Source: Macropodus opercularis
Lineage: Eukaryota; Chordata; Actinopteri; Anabantiformes; Osphronemidae
Reading direction: 5' to 3'
Assembly (NCBI GenBank): GCA_030770545.1
Contig: CM061105.1
Span: 3,703,001 to 3,767,000, forward strand
DNA: 64,000 bases
Under the pieces are notes generated by a model. It was not told where the DNA came from. It made no database searches and was given only the letters and a program-made list of their open reading frames with translations. The translations under genes and the position numbers were made by a program. Shown here one piece after another: positions 38,840-53,458 of the stretch (its first letter is position 1; every line of letters begins with the position of its first letter).

Positions 38840-40014
38840 TTGTTTATGTGTGTTTATTTAAAAAGGGGGAGATAAGTAAAAGGGCTTTTGATCTCAATCA
38901 ATATGTTTAAATAATATAGCAGTTAAGGGAAGACATGCAGGCTAATACGTCAGATGAGCGGAGCTGAAGGCAGTTCAGTGCAGCTTCACAACAAGGTTGA
39001 AAGGCAGGATGCTGAACATTAAGCAAAAGTGTCTCAAGTGCTTTTAACTGTAATTTAAAGTATGTGAAACGTCTCCGGCGCTGAACACACGCAGTCCGAT
39101 GCAGCAGAGGAAGATACGCGAGGTGCAGCTGCAACGACTTTGAATGGTCATCTGTCTCTCCGTGTTACAATTACACTAACAACTAACTGGACTTCATGCC
39201 GAACAGGTTTATCAATAATAATTTAACGTAGAAAAACCCAATTACAAGGCTACAAGCAAAGACCAACTGCTTCAAGGCGGGAGAATTAACTCAAAACGTT
39301 AGAACTGAAACTCAACCAAAAGACAGGTAACAAACTCATAACTGCCAACCAAGAACTGCAAAAACTTACGGGATACAGACATGATTCAAACAAGACGAAC
39401 AGATGGGTGTTACACCAGGAGATAGCAAGCACCAACCAGCAGTGTGTATGTGGGAAGGCCAGTAGTGGTAGTGGTACACCGAGTGGCCTTCAGTTGTTAA
39501 AGTTTACTCCATGTGCAGCGAACGTGATGAGCGATGTTGTTGCCCCGGGTTTTGCCTGCTACCCTGCAGCTCACAGCAAGTGCATTTGATATAATGTCCA
39601 TTTGTGCTGTGTTTGTGTTTTTAACGTAATCTGGGGACTCCACAGAGAAAAAGGACTATTATGCACTAACATGCAGCATGTTGTTAAAGCAGCCTTGAAG
39701 TAAAATGAAGGAAATGCACATTCTCCTCGTCAAGTTGGGACAAGTTATCAGTGTGCTTAACTGGGTGCAGATGTATAATAAACCTTATACCAAGGATGTG
39801 ACGCATTCTCACATTGTCGCTTGGCTTAGAAATCAACCACCTTGAATCCTTTCTGTGCAAGTGTTGGCGACGCAGTAGGTGGAGGAGGATGCAGCCTGGA
39901 AACCTTCCAGTGCATCATATCAAAACAACTACACAATTATCTAAAGTTCAAGAAAGCCAGTCTGGAAATGCAGGCGAGCTTTTCAAAGCTGCCATCATCA
40001 GCGAATGCACAAGA

Positions 40015-40033
40015 AAACAACAACAACAACAAT
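40015..40033 (+). repeat. (CAA)n microsatellite
   Basis: Trinucleotide run of about 19 bp. Confidence 0.9.
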
Positions 40034-42539
40034 AGATAGAACGAACATGTTGAGATTGTGTTGACAGTGTTATTCCAGACTCCTCCAATTTACTTAAACA
40101 CATTAACATGCAGAACTAAAAGTCCAAAATCAGCTACAGACGTCTCCACTCGTCCTTTTCTGGTGTTTTGAAGTCATGCTGCGCTTTAGACGAGTTTAAT
40201 CGAGCATCTGACATCGCTTCTAGTCCAATGCGTCAATACGCACAGATGCTGTTTTTCCATAAACGTATACATTTTTTTAATCGCTTTACTTGACAAATTA
40301 CTGTTAAAATGGCTCGTGCAGAGGAAGAAAGTGAGTATGAATCCTGGAAGGAATTGGTGTCACATCCCTTTGTCTGACAACTAAATCCCTCCACCACAAC
40401 CACGTTTTCTATTCACTGGAAATCCTGGAATAAAAATTTGTATTTTCAGAATAAATTTAAAAAAATTGGTTGATAGTGAAAAGTTTTTTCCCCCAGACAT
40501 TATAGTTGGTTCAGGGGTTAATAAAAGGTTGTTGAAGGAAACAAGTTTCTCAATGGGAAGTAGGAGTGTAATCTGTTAGTTAGGTTAGTTTAATCAGCTT
40601 TTTGTTCTAAATGGGAAATATCTAAGTTGCTTTCCTCAGAGGTGATGATCCGTCTTATGTAATCATGGCAAATGGAGGTTAATCATATTATGTTCTGTAT
40701 GTGACTACTGTACTGAAACCATTATCGAGGACCCGGTGCTTAAGTAGGAAGCCTTTGTTCGGCTCGATCCTCCCTCGTGTTATTAGAAGTTGTCCCAAGT
40801 TTCACTTCAACGCATCGTCTCCACTGGTCCCGCAGCGAGGCCGAGACGCGCCAGCTCCACTCAATAGTCTTAACAGGATTGGCCCTCCGCCTCCGCGGTG
40901 ACGCACTAAGCCGGTCAAGGTCACCGGCAGCATCACATAAAGGAAGACATCGGTTCTTAATGAAGTCATACATCACATTCAGCATATGGTTCAATTAAAG
41001 GCTTCATAGAGATTATTGAGATTATATTATCCCAGCGCATTCATTAGCTAAGCTCCAATAGTCACCCATCTGATTAAAAGCTGTGAGGGGATTTGCTCCT
41101 ATTGACTGGGAGAGATGCAAAGCGTGGCGGGAGAGGAAGTTGCTGGCTGTGTAGCTTAGCTATTTGTGTGTGTTTAGTTGTGTATTTGTATATAATTACA
41201 CTTCATTGTAGGTGGACGTGTGGGCGGTGACTTGAATTCACAGTGACTTTAGACATTACACAGAGAGTTGCGTTGCTTTTTTCTGAGGTCATCGGGTGTT
41301 TGCTGTTGTAAAGTCTTAAACCTTACTTGAATTCAATGTTTGCCAGTTTTGACCAATGTGGGACTTTTGTCCATTTTATATTTGGTGATAAATATTAAGG
41401 TATTCATAAAGACAATGTCTTGCAATAACCTATACACTACTTTAAAACTCTCCTGGCTGACAAACCGGTTAAGAAAGATGATCTACAATCAAATTGGTCA
41501 AGTTCCTGCTTTTCATCCCTAGATATATGCAACAGAGAAGGAAGTAAGAATTATTTTTTAAATACCTTTAGGTAACATGTAGGTTTAAGTGACAGCATTT
41601 TTTTAAAATTCCAGCTTAGTATTGGTATTATTTGTTGTATATACAGTACGTTATGAAATGGAGAACTAAATAACTTCGCAATCCTCTCATGGCAAAGGGA
41701 AGATGAGATAAGTGGGGCTGTGAGTCAGTCTCTCTTGGATCTCTTCAGACTTTGCACTGTACTGGACACGTACGCTGACAGACATGTAACAGAGAATTGC
41801 CTGAAAATGCTGTAAAATGAAAACTAATCTCAGTGGCACAGGTGTGGATGGATGTGTAAATCTGTTTTCCTCTGTGTGATTGCAGTTGCACCTCATGGAC
41901 CCTTTTTACGCACATGAACAATAAATCACGTCTGACTCCGCTCACCAAGATGCCCGCTCTATCCTAGGGTCATCTTAAAATCGCCATTTAATGTTTTACG
42001 GTGGCTTTGATATCAGCGGCAGATAAAGTGGAATTTCCTGATTGCCTTGGTCCGAGAGGCTTCGCTCGCTGAGGAAATGATTTATCGGACGCGGGGAAGC
42101 TGGTGGAGACCAGAGGACACGGACGAGCCTCCGACTCACAGCAGAAGACGGGGGCAGGCTGGGGGCCCGGTCAACCCGTGGCACCGGCGGAGTCGCTGTC
42201 ATTGCCCGTCGCCTCTCTTTTAATTGGCCACAGAGAGAGAAAGCAGGAGAAAGGTGTAAAGATGCGGCGAGGACAGGGAGGACTGAGGGGGCCATTGCAG
42301 GTCACCAGGGAACTCGGGCTGGAGCCCATTACTCAGAGAAAAGACAGAGCGGGTCAGCTTGGGCGGTGGGTCGGTGGAGTGATGATTATACAGGGAGAGT
42401 TTCCACTGAACTGTGTGGAAATTATGCCGCTGCCCTGTCCCCCTGAATCAGAAAGAAGGTGACTGCAGAGGAAGAAAAGGCAAGAGAATTAAAAGCGTGA
42501 AAAAGGCGAGGTATTGATTTTTTTTTTTACAAGAGAGAT

Positions 42540-42760
42540 TTGCTCCCAAGATTGAGAGCAATATCATATTAAACCCCGTTGCTGGCCCAGAATGAGAAAA
42601 TAAAGCCTGTGAATCATCCCTCCCTTGTGTTTTTAATAACTTCCAGTCTCAACTGCAGCGCCATAGAATTACAGCCTGTGAGATAATTGGAAAAACATCG
42701 GCCACGAACGCTCGGTTAGCGGAGGAACTCGCATTATTCATGAGCCGATAGCCAGGTTTC
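42540..42760. other. Candidate conserved non-coding block
   Basis: Non-repetitive sequence of mixed composition (for example ccagaatgagaaaataaagc and gaactcgcattattcatgag) without a coding frame. It resembles vertebrate developmental enhancers in texture; this is a visual impression only. Confidence 0.2.
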
Positions 42761-43499
42761 GGTAGCGTACAAAGAGGAAAGAGGATGTAATAGATGCTGG
42801 TCTTTCATCTGAGTGACCGGTCTTCAGGACATAAAATGCAAAATCAATAAAGGTTTGATACACAGTGAGCTTAATAACAAATCTCTCCACACATCGGTTG
42901 GAAGCACTTACAGGGACGAGGGTTTGAAACGACCTCCGGTCTCAAGATGGCACAAGAGGAAAAAGTAACCAAAGGTAATTGGATTCCTCCTCCAGGAAAC
43001 ATGTAGCCTGGCGATTTCAGTCTTAATCCAAAGGTGCAGCTGATATTGCAGAATAATGTGCGTTATGGCTAATGTGCTTCACGAATGAATGACCAATGAT
43101 TTGTGAGATTTTTAACCACGCGTATTGAAACGAACTCACTGGGAGATTCTAAGACTGGTTGAACTCACACAAAAACAAAGAAACAGCAGCTGAGACATGA
43201 GGGAAGATGGAGATTTATGGCTTATGCTTAATTAAAATCTCCTGAAACTAATGGTAGGAAAATTGAAATGTTCCTTATAGATGAAAATTTTCTCTGCTGC
43301 CCGGTTTTATAGTACAGTTAAGCAGACTGTGACCATGTCATGATCTGTCCTTTGTGTAATAGAGTTTTCTAGTAATAAGAAAGTGGGGCCGTCCAACAGT
43401 CGTCACCAGATAACGCACAACTTAGTGAGATGGTCAGTCGTCCAGCTATGATGCAGTTCTAATGTGTCTTTCTTAACTATGTGCGAGTTTAATTTCTAT

Positions 43500-43790
43500 G
43501 TGTAACCCTGAATGAACTTGGCTCTTTCTCAGCTCGCTGGGCTTAATCTGCTGCACATTGACAGGGAAAAAAAAAAAAATTACAAATTAAGCTGGCTCCT
43601 AGTTAATGTTCAGATTTTTCTGTCCCCTGCGTAAATCCAATTATAAAAACCCATATTAGTCAATCACTGTCGCCTGTGAAATCCGCAGGAATTTATTATC
43701 ATTATTAATTAGCATTAATGACTGATGGCTGTAGTTGATAGAGCAAGTGTCGTGAATTAACACGTGGAGCCTTGTGATGTGTGACATGAA
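43500..43790. other. Candidate conserved non-coding block rich in ATTA sites
   Basis: A dense cluster of homeodomain-type cores lies at 43691-43722 (ttattatcattattaattag, then cattaatgac), next to a gatggctgtag word and flanked by non-repetitive sequence. A poly-A run of about 13 bp interrupts its left part at 43567. Confidence 0.25.
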
Positions 43791-43912
43791 TAAATTCTTA
43801 CTTGGTTAATTGGGGCAGATTCTTGTTAGACTTGTTGCTGCTGTGAAAGTGGAAAGCCGGAGAACAGACTGTTCCAGCCCAAATCCATGTCCGTGGGTTC
43901 TACTTGAATTGT

Positions 43913-43943
43913 TTTATTATTATTTATTATTATTTTATTATTA
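43913..43943 (+). repeat. (TTA)n imperfect microsatellite
   Basis: TTA units with single-base interruptions over about 31 bp. Confidence 0.85.
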
Positions 43944-44808
43944 CAAATCAAAAGACCCAGAACGTTTTACAGCACAAAACCTGAAAATCTGCTGTAAAAC
44001 TATGAAATGGTTACACAGGAGATCTGCTGGAAGGCTTTTAGCCTCAGACTGAGAGTAAAGGTAGAAAATCAGAATTTTAAATGAAATGTGTGTAAATTTA
44101 TTGGACATTTTTGTCCTGCTTCCCACAAACATTTAGACTTGGTGACCCATGAGTGGAATCCTGCTATGATCAAATTAGTTGGAGCAAGGTCACTTTCGAT
44201 TTACAGCAGAGCGTTGTTTAGTGCACCGACACTTGAGAGGACTAATAGAAAGAAATCAGTTGGTCTAAAAATATTTTTGTCATTTACCCTTTCTTTTTTT
44301 TTTTCCCTTTCCTGGGGTCCTGTTACAACCTGACAGTGATGTACGGGTCTATTAAGACACAACACACGACACCGTTACACTTGAAATCCTACACGGAGAG
44401 TTTCTGGAAACACGGTGAATAGAATGAAAATACTCTGAATGGGAGCACAGCCGTGTTGGCTGAGGAGGTAATCATGGTCATAGCAGCAGCAGCTCATAAC
44501 CCACACACACACGCACACGCACAGGCGCATCACAGACCCTGGCGGTTTTCGTGTCCCCTCATTTGCCCCCTGCTCTTCAAGATGGATGTTTGTCATTACG
44601 AGCCCTCCCCTGGCATCTGGCTGCGGTTCACTGCCCTTCTCCGGGGCCATCGCCGTCAGGGATTACCTATCGATCAAACGCAGGGAAAATGTTTAGATGT
44701 CTAATACCAATAAAATCATTTTAGGTTGACCAGGTGGGGACTTGACGCATACCTACAGTGAAGGTGTGTGCATCTCCTTGACTGGGGTAACGAGCATATC
44801 AAATGTGA

Positions 44809-44828
44809 GTGTGTGTGTGTGTGTGTGT
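44809..44828 (+). repeat. (GT)n microsatellite
   Basis: Ten uninterrupted GT units. Confidence 0.95.
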
Positions 44829-47800
44829 CCTTCACGATGGCTGTATCGCTTCACAGAGGGTATTAAACCTGATGAGGTGATTTATCCTCAGCGGTGACCA
44901 ATGGGCGTGATCGGCCGTATACAGACGTATTCTTTCATTCAGTGGTAATCGAGGTGAGGTTCGCAGCAGAGGTGACTTTGCTAGATGTGCGTTACTGACA
45001 TGATATAATAACTGAACCTTTGAACTGGAAAAAAAAAAAAGTTTTATGCCTTCTTGACATTTCTTCACACAAATGCTGCAGTTTGAATGTTGCCTTCAGG
45101 TTCCCGTGACCTCAGTTCTCCTTTCACCATTCTTTTACATACACAGTATCGATGGTTAACTTTAGGGGAAATATATATTTTATACAGCTACAGCTATATG
45201 TTTTGCTGACTTTGATTATAAATATTTCAGGCATGGAATATAAATTTTTCAGCGTTTAATGAAATGCAGCCCATTTAGTATAAGACTCTGGGAAAGGTTA
45301 AGTAGCAGGAGAGCGGAGGGAGAAACACACTGACCACACTGACCATATATTAAAGTAACGCATTACTCATGTACACACTCACACATCAACCACGCCTGTG
45401 GACATTGTGCTTTTAGGTTGTTCTCCAGAATAAAACCATCCACCACAAGATACATTTCTGGTCAAAGTTTACTGTAACATCTGTTTATTCCCATCAACCA
45501 TGAAATTTAATTTCCAGTTGGACTTGTGGACACATACAACCTCCAAATTTTGACAAACACCCACAGATTTCTTTTAATAACTGTCGCCTCACAGCAAGAT
45601 CAGGAAAGAGTGGGTGAGTAGAAGATTAATTAAAACCACAACCACTGTAGACGTTTTCTATTCTCACCAAGTATAAAACATGTTTGTTTTGCACATTTGC
45701 AAATGTGGAGATAAAAGTAATATATAATAAATCAAATACAATTTGCACTTGACATGAGATCTGTGTGTGTTTAAGCTCATCACAATACAAAGTCATCAAT
45801 GAATGCTTGAATGGTCTTAAATACCATAATGTCACAGGTTTATAAAATAGAGCATGTTGACAACATTTACTGTATATGTATATTCTTAATAGAATTAAAA
45901 AAGATTAAGACCTCGGAGTGAGAGGATTTCTGAATCGAGTATCCAGTCAAATGTTAATTTATAATCCAAAGTAGAAACAGACAGTGGAAGCTGCACAGCT
46001 GCTGGATTCTGTCTCTCTCAGTTTACTCTTTATCCTAATTGGTTTTTGCATTGCTCGAATTTGGCAACGTGCGAGGCCAATTTCATACATCCCACTGCTG
46101 TTCCTGCCGAAGGATCACAGAGCAGAATCGACTTCAAATGCGATCCAAAAAAACATTTAAACGGAATAGCAGATACAAAAATAGACGATTTTACACAATC
46201 CACACATGTCTAAAATGAAAGTAATATTAATACTTTGGTTGATACTTTACTGAATGGAAGGAATGTGCTGCAGGATGTCTTAAAGGAAAACCCACTTCTA
46301 TCCATCTAACAAGTGAATTGTATCCTTCAGATTCTCAATGAACTTCTGAAATGTACCCGGATCGTTCACTTTTTATTTTTAAATGCAAAACAAACCAGGG
46401 ATGCTTTAAAGGCTGGATCGCACCATAGCTCATACACTGATTCCCGGAGGCAGGGGTGAAATGTAGCATAGTGCAGTGCGGCGGCTTTGAAACACCTGCT
46501 GCAATGTTACGGTGCACTCTGATCCTTGGCAACAGCGCATTAAGGCGAAATATAACATGAAAGCAGCCATGTGGCTACACCTACACCGACCATAGAGTTC
46601 AGGATGAATTTACAGCAATCCCATCAGGCACAGGACATAGTTAGTGCTGTCACAAAGAGAACAACACGTTCGTCATGTTTGGAATCAAGGGGACTGTTCT
46701 GTCCCTCAATGGATGCCACAATGAATAACCTGAAAGACAGTATTTGACAATGGACTAGTATAGATCCTATAAATGATTATGGACTGAGATGCAGGTCAGC
46801 GTACAGATGACCAAGAAAAGAATGAATGCATTGTTTGCAGCCATCTCTTGTTAAAGTGGACATTTTGATGTGCAAAGTTATTTGTGGACTTTCTTGTTGT
46901 TATTTTCTTGGGCGTCTAACCTCCCTTTTAGATTTGAATACGTGCCTCGCGTCTTAAACTTGGACTGTGTTCTCTGGCACCGAGCCAAGCAGACACATGC
47001 AATTTCTGTTATCGGAGATGTGCGATACAAGCCAAGGCCCCGGGTAAGAAAGTTAAACCGTTAGTTGACGAAGGACTAAAGCACCGAGAGATAAGTCAGA
47101 GTGAGCCACGTGTTATTTCACCGTCAAAACGTTTGCGTTACAAAAGTACTTTGTTGTCGGGCTTTTCATTATGCCATCAGTCTCTTGACTGCGTGACTTT
47201 GGATCAATCCATTATTTGTTTCCATGTCTAATTGCATTTCAAACAGCAACATGACGTTCTTTTCAGTGCAGTTAGCAGATTTGCTAATGTAGGGAAAATA
47301 AATGGATTTGATGATATTATAACAACTTGGATGAGCTACCAATCGTAAGATCGTGACTCCATTTCATTTACCATAGGAAGTGGTTGTGGTTAGTTGAAGG
47401 TAACATCCATAATTCAGCTGTCCACATTCTTTCTTGTTCCCTTTCAGTTCTTCTTTCTGTCACCTTCATACTTCTCACCAATCTTCCTCAGCCCTCTCAC
47501 CTCTCTCCTCATGGGACGTGTCTCCCAGACGGTGCGGCCCGCTTTGACGGCTTTGCATTCTGCCAGTGGGGCGTCAGCTTCAACTTTCCCTCCTGTCCAT
47601 CACTGGTCCGCCACCGCACCTATGCATTAAATATCAAGCCTCACGGAAGCCAAGCGAATACGGCGCTGAGATTTGAGTTTACTTGGCAGCTCTGAGGGGG
47701 AATTTCTTCCCTTTGTCTGATGATTAGGCCCCACTTCTCAAGCCAGAACAGTCAGTGAAGCGCGAAGAAGAGGATGTGAAAAAGCTTTTAATATGTCCAT

Positions 47801-50800
47801 GGGAGGGTTTCAATACTGTATTAAAGCACATTGTATTAAAACGCTCTGTCGCATACACTCATAATAAAACAGAAGACAAACACACACACATACATTACAT
47901 AAGCGGGTGCACTCGCTCATTCACCTTCAACACTTTATCCTCATCAGGCTTGTGGGTTTACACACATACTGTACACGCTCCCCAAGTAAAGAGGGAAGCC
48001 ACCCGAACCTCTGGAGTGAACAACAGAGGCGAGGCTTCACTTTTATGACACACACATGCTAAATATTTGATCTCTTAAGAAACTTCGCAATTCGGCGGCG
48101 CTGCCTCAGAGGCAGGTGGAAGTGAGCTTGTCTGGATAATTGAGCGATCAAGTCGTGTTTTGATGTGTGTACGTACAAGATTTGCGCAACAGGCGGCTCA
48201 GCTGTCAATATCCCTGTAAATCTCCCCCCACGTATTGTGTTTTCCGTTCATAAATCCTGTATGAATATCCTGGAAAGTAAAAGTCTCCTTTTCAGTCATT
48301 CACAAAAACACTCGGTGACAGTTTTATAATGCATGTTCAGTGGTTTGGCTTGGTCCCAGAATCATAAAGTGATACCTGGGGGACAATGTCAACTGTCAAC
48401 ATGAGTGAAGCTTTAAATAAAAAAAATTTAAAAAGTAAAATAAGGGTTTTGCAAGGTGTGAGCTGCATCATGGCAGCTGTGGAAAAAGTGTGATACAAAC
48501 AGGTGTTTCCAACACAAACACCCTTTCTGACGACATAACATACATATAATATGTCTTAAAAAAACAAAAGAATCAAAAACATTTTTTTTTTGGGCCAGTC
48601 CAGATGTGGCTGTGAGGTGATACAGACGTGCATTCGCTGTGACAGTCGCTCTCTCTCCCGAGGAGGGACAGAGCCGCTCAGCACTCGTAGATGATGGATG
48701 CTGAGTTGATGTGTGGCGGGTGACAGCTCCACGGTTACCACCACACATTAATATTCCCATTCTAGCACATTCTCAATCATTATGACAGAAGGCATTCAGT
48801 CCTAATTAAAAAAAATGAACTGTGATGTATGGGGCTACGTGGTATCGTTAAGGCACCATAAATAATCGATGCTTTAATCGAATTAGTAAAGGATGACTTT
48901 CAGTCCAAAACAAAAGGTGACATTTATGTTAAAGTATTTGAGGGGTACAGAAGGAAAATCCAACACATGCTGGAGACAACCTTCCATCAAACTAGCTTAC
49001 ATAAATATATTTTAAACTGGGATGTTCATTTTTTTTTTGGATTAGTATATGATTTTATGATTTAGACTCACTGAGGTGAAGCAAACATCAAAGCCACTTT
49101 TTTTTTTTCCCCATATCTTTTGACAAAGCCTGCGGAGACAGATCAACAGGACGTCAGGTAGTTCCAAGAGTTCAAATATTTGACACTTGAGTCAAATATT
49201 TTATTCGGCGCTGTCACAAAAATGTCATCGTCAAGACATTTGTCATTCCTCCTCGTCCTTGTTATTGCAGCCAGACGCAGGTCGCGGCTCGGGCTGCATT
49301 CAGAAACAGGGCAGGCGGAATATCGCCGTATGTAATTGGAAACTGTTTCATCGGACACTGGTTAATAGTGCGTGAGTAGACTAAAACAAATAAATAAAAG
49401 ACAGGAAACAGACTTAAAAACACTGCAAAGCAGGTGTTAATAGAGGTACAAACATAGAAATACAAAATTCCAGGTAAACGTCAGGATGCAAACAAGACAA
49501 ACAAACAACTTTTTTAACATCAACAAGTTTGTTTCACGTCACAACTTTCAGAGAAAGCACCAAAGTAATTTAATATCATCTGTTTAATCCTGTGTGTGAA
49601 CTCACCCAAAACCTATGGTGGCCAGTCATCACAATTATTGATTATACAATAATATATGATTATAATAACATAATCATTATATAATTACAATTATAATTTG
49701 TCATACGCAATAACATGTTTTACACTCATTCACTATCTCACTACTGTCGTCTTTCTCGCTCCTTCATCTGTCATCTTTCTGAGCCTCTTCTCCTCTTATC
49801 TCCCTCCTTCCTCTCTTTCCCTCCATTTCGCTGCAGGTTTGCTAAAGCCCCCCAGGCCCTTCATTATTTTGTCGTTATGCAGTGACCACCACTTTCTTCC
49901 TTGGGCTTAGCGTTATCTCCATCGCAGTCACTTGCTTATCTATTTCCTACACCCTTGAAATAAAGCTTGGCCAGACATGTACTTCAGGTTGCAGGGGGTG
50001 GAAAGCAGGTATGCGAATCCTCGTCCAATAAGATGCCCTTGCTCTGTCAGGAGGAGACAAACATTTTGGAGATACACTGATACATGTGGGATGTTGAGCA
50101 GAACCATTGACTTGTTTTTTTGTTGTTGTTGTTTTTTTTTTTTTTACTGTTTATGGTTGAAAATTTGTTATGCCTGTTAAAATTGTTCATTTAATTCTAG
50201 TTTTCCATTTAGGTTCTATGGCCAGAAGCTATTGGGTTAAATATTACATCAACAATAATCCAACCACCTAAATATGTATCTGTTGGATGTGTTGCTTCAC
50301 AATATTTCAGCAATAATGGGCATTTGTAATCATGGTATGGGTTAAAATGGCCTCATAGGGGTTCATTAAAGTTGAGAGGGGTTGCTTTTCATTAATTTCG
50401 GACAACAGCAAGGCTTCTGCATCTGCAGCAGTATATATTTAAAAGGTACAGGGTAAGCGCTCATTATGATGTAGGGCATGAGCAGGATCTGCACGTACCG
50501 CGAAGGGGAAACGCCAGAGTCGGAGAGAAAACACAAACTGCTGCTGCGTCAACTAATCTGAAGCAGGGAAATGAAGTTAAATGGGTGTCATTATTTTTTT
50601 TTTTCCTCACAGTTCCCGTCCCTCCTTCCCGCTCAGCGAGACCATGCGTGCGTGTGTGTTTTTAAGCCTTAATTCTGCCAGGTCACGAATTCCTACATTA
50701 TGAATTAGTCACACGGTTACGTAAACGCTCCTAATAGTTGAAGTGGAGCACAATGTGTTTTTCTCATAAATGTCACAAACAGTTTTGCCTAAGAAGTTTT

Positions 50801-53433
50801 AGTTTTTGTGCCATTTTTGAGGCGTCAAAGAGTAATAATAACAATAACTTACTGAGAATTTGATAAAAAAATGAAGTTAGTTAGTTTTAAAGGAAAACAA
50901 AAGCTTGGCATTGACACTTTTTTAGGTAGACTAGAATAATGGGATTCAGTTGCTTTATTCTAAGGCTGGTACAGTAGGTGAGACATGGCGTAGCCTTACT
51001 GTAATGAGAGTGTTAGTTTACATGCGGCGTTTGAATTATTGCATGGTTGCATCATCAGTCTGTAAAACATTACGCGTTATGTTCTAAATTACCTTTTTGC
51101 CATTAAATCTTAGCCTTAGAACACGTCTGCTGTTAATTCACCCATCTCCAGGAAGCGCGATGTTGATGCTGATGAAATAAAAAGACACATTTATCTTTTA
51201 ACTCCATTTTTTTTTTTTTGGCCAGCGCCTGTACTCAGATATTTAAAAAGCCAGCGGCTGGATATTCGTACTATAATAACGGAGGCTTATTAACAGTGAC
51301 AGTGCAACACCCACGCTGCTCGCTCTGCTTTGCAGTATTTAACAGAAGAGCGGCTGAGCACAACTGTGCCACAGTTACAGCGAGCGCATTTGGTCCATGT
51401 AGGAAACACTCACACTGTACTGTATGTATTCACTGACCTGTGGCGTGAAGTTAAAAAAAACCCTGACAAATGATTTCATTGAAGCATTAAGGTCTATGAC
51501 TGTAACGAAATTTGTGTTGGAGGACTAAAGAATCCCATAAGTGGAACAAACGTTTTTGTCACTTATGTAAACAAACCAAAAGATTAACTTTGTGCAAATC
51601 TACAATTAACTTTATTTCCATCTGAAGTTGCTGGGAAATAATTTGTCCTGATTTGATTGATCAAAAAACGTTTGTTTCTAGTTTTTTGGTCCTGGGGCTT
51701 TTTTTTTTCCAGCTGCTACTACTTTAATATATTCCTGAGGCTGAAAAAAATTTATTTCCATCCATATTCCATATTTCCATCATGTGTGAGAGAGAGTTAC
51801 GGTTCAGAGTCTAATCAGCCAACCTTTGGAAGAGTGGAACTAGAATTTGCCTCGTGCCGTTCTGTTGTCTTGGGAGTTGCACTTGTTTTATCTGCAACAC
51901 TGAGTTGACTCTCTTTTGCTTCTCGGGTTTCTCCTCTTAGGGCTGCGTGACTCACCATCTCCCCGTCCTTCCTCACCTACAGGCACACATCTGCCGGGTT
52001 CGGATTAAAACCGCAGCACAGGCGCAATTAAACGGCTTTGGCAAGCGCCTTCTCACACATCTTAATAGAATTCACGCGTCTCTTCCTTCTCCCTGTTTAG
52101 GGTGAAATCCATCTACGGTCCTGGATATTTTCGCTTCTTTCATTTATCTGAAGTGAGGGGCCTCTTTGAGTCGACAGCTGGCTTACTGCGCTCATGGGCA
52201 GGGCACAGCAGATTAGTCAATTTAATGAAGGCACGCTGAAAAAAGGCTTCGGTTAAGCCGCTATTCTGTTGCTTTAAAGACGCCTCTGAAGGAAATCAAA
52301 TCACCAGATTGAAAAAGCGAATTAGACAAGTGCAGCGCAGGCAAACTTCATGACCTTCTTCCGCTGCGTTCATCTAACCACTTATCAGTCCGATGCCCCA
52401 AAAAGCACATCTCCTGCAGCCAAGAGGGACAAACTTAAAACGTCAGGATTTTTATTCTATAGAGAAATTTCAACATTCAACCATCACAGAAAACACTGTA
52501 ACTCATCACATATAGAAGTTCAAGCTAAAGAACTTCTGGTTGCTTTTTGGACTATTTTGTTGCATTTGTTGCCCATGTTAGCAGCTAACAGTTAGCTCCA
52601 CGAGAAGCCAAGGCATGAGATTAGATCCCAAATCGTCCTTCTGTACTTCAGCCATAATGAAAAAGCTTTGTTTTCTTTCTTCTCCCTGTTACTTTAACAG
52701 AAAAAGGCAGAAATCCATTCAAGCTCTGAACTGAATGCAGACACAGATAAATTAAATCAGCTTGTTTATATAATGAATTGAATGAAGAAATGTTCCTGTT
52801 CTTCACTTGCAATTGGGTTAACAACAGTCTGTTATGGTAGCATCCTTTTTCTGAATTAGTATGATTATATTTGACACATTTGTTACTCTGTAGTGAGATT
52901 TTCAATGCAGCATGTTTACGTGTCTTATTAATATTTTCACAGTAAGGAACGATTCTCTCTGTGAACAACAAACTACTGTCTACTCTTACTACTGTTAACT
53001 GTCTACAACCTGGTGCCTGTCAACACAATCACAAAAATGCAAAGAAACGTGATTATTAAACGGCAGAGAGCTCCATATAGATCATTTACAGATCTATTTT
53101 GGTGGTGAATCAATCATTTTAATATCAACTTTTCAGAAGCAGCAAAAAGAAAGGAGCGAGAGGCACAGTAATAATAGAGGAGATAATTACAGGCCTCTTT
53201 GTTGTCTGCAGGGAGGATAAATAGGAATTGTTGCAGCACAGATTCTTAACTAGCCGCATGTCTGCGACAGACTTGCTTAAAGGTCAGGTCTTTGTGCGAA
53301 ATTAGCAAAGACAGAAAGGTCATTGAGATTGTTCCCGGCTAATAGATAAGCTCTGAGGCCTTAATGGGTTCATGTTTTCCCTTTTTATCAGGGGAGGATA
53401 ATGCACAGGAACTGGTTCTATTGTTTCCTATAG

Positions 53434-53458
53434 ACACACACACACACACACAGTGTGT
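53434..53458 (+). repeat. (AC)n followed by GTGTGT
   Basis: A 19-bp AC run is followed directly by gtgtgt, so the junction can fold into a small hairpin. Confidence 0.9.

Noticed and set aside
38579..38875. A 98-codon ATG frame on the plus strand with mixed composition
   Set aside because: It ends in a GT/GA microsatellite, has no splice signals in convincing positions and matches no family I know.
47922..47952. A cattcaccttcaacactttatcc word resembling the reverse-strand tail of the fish repeat
   Set aside because: Only about 30 bases match and no other part of the repeat is adjacent.
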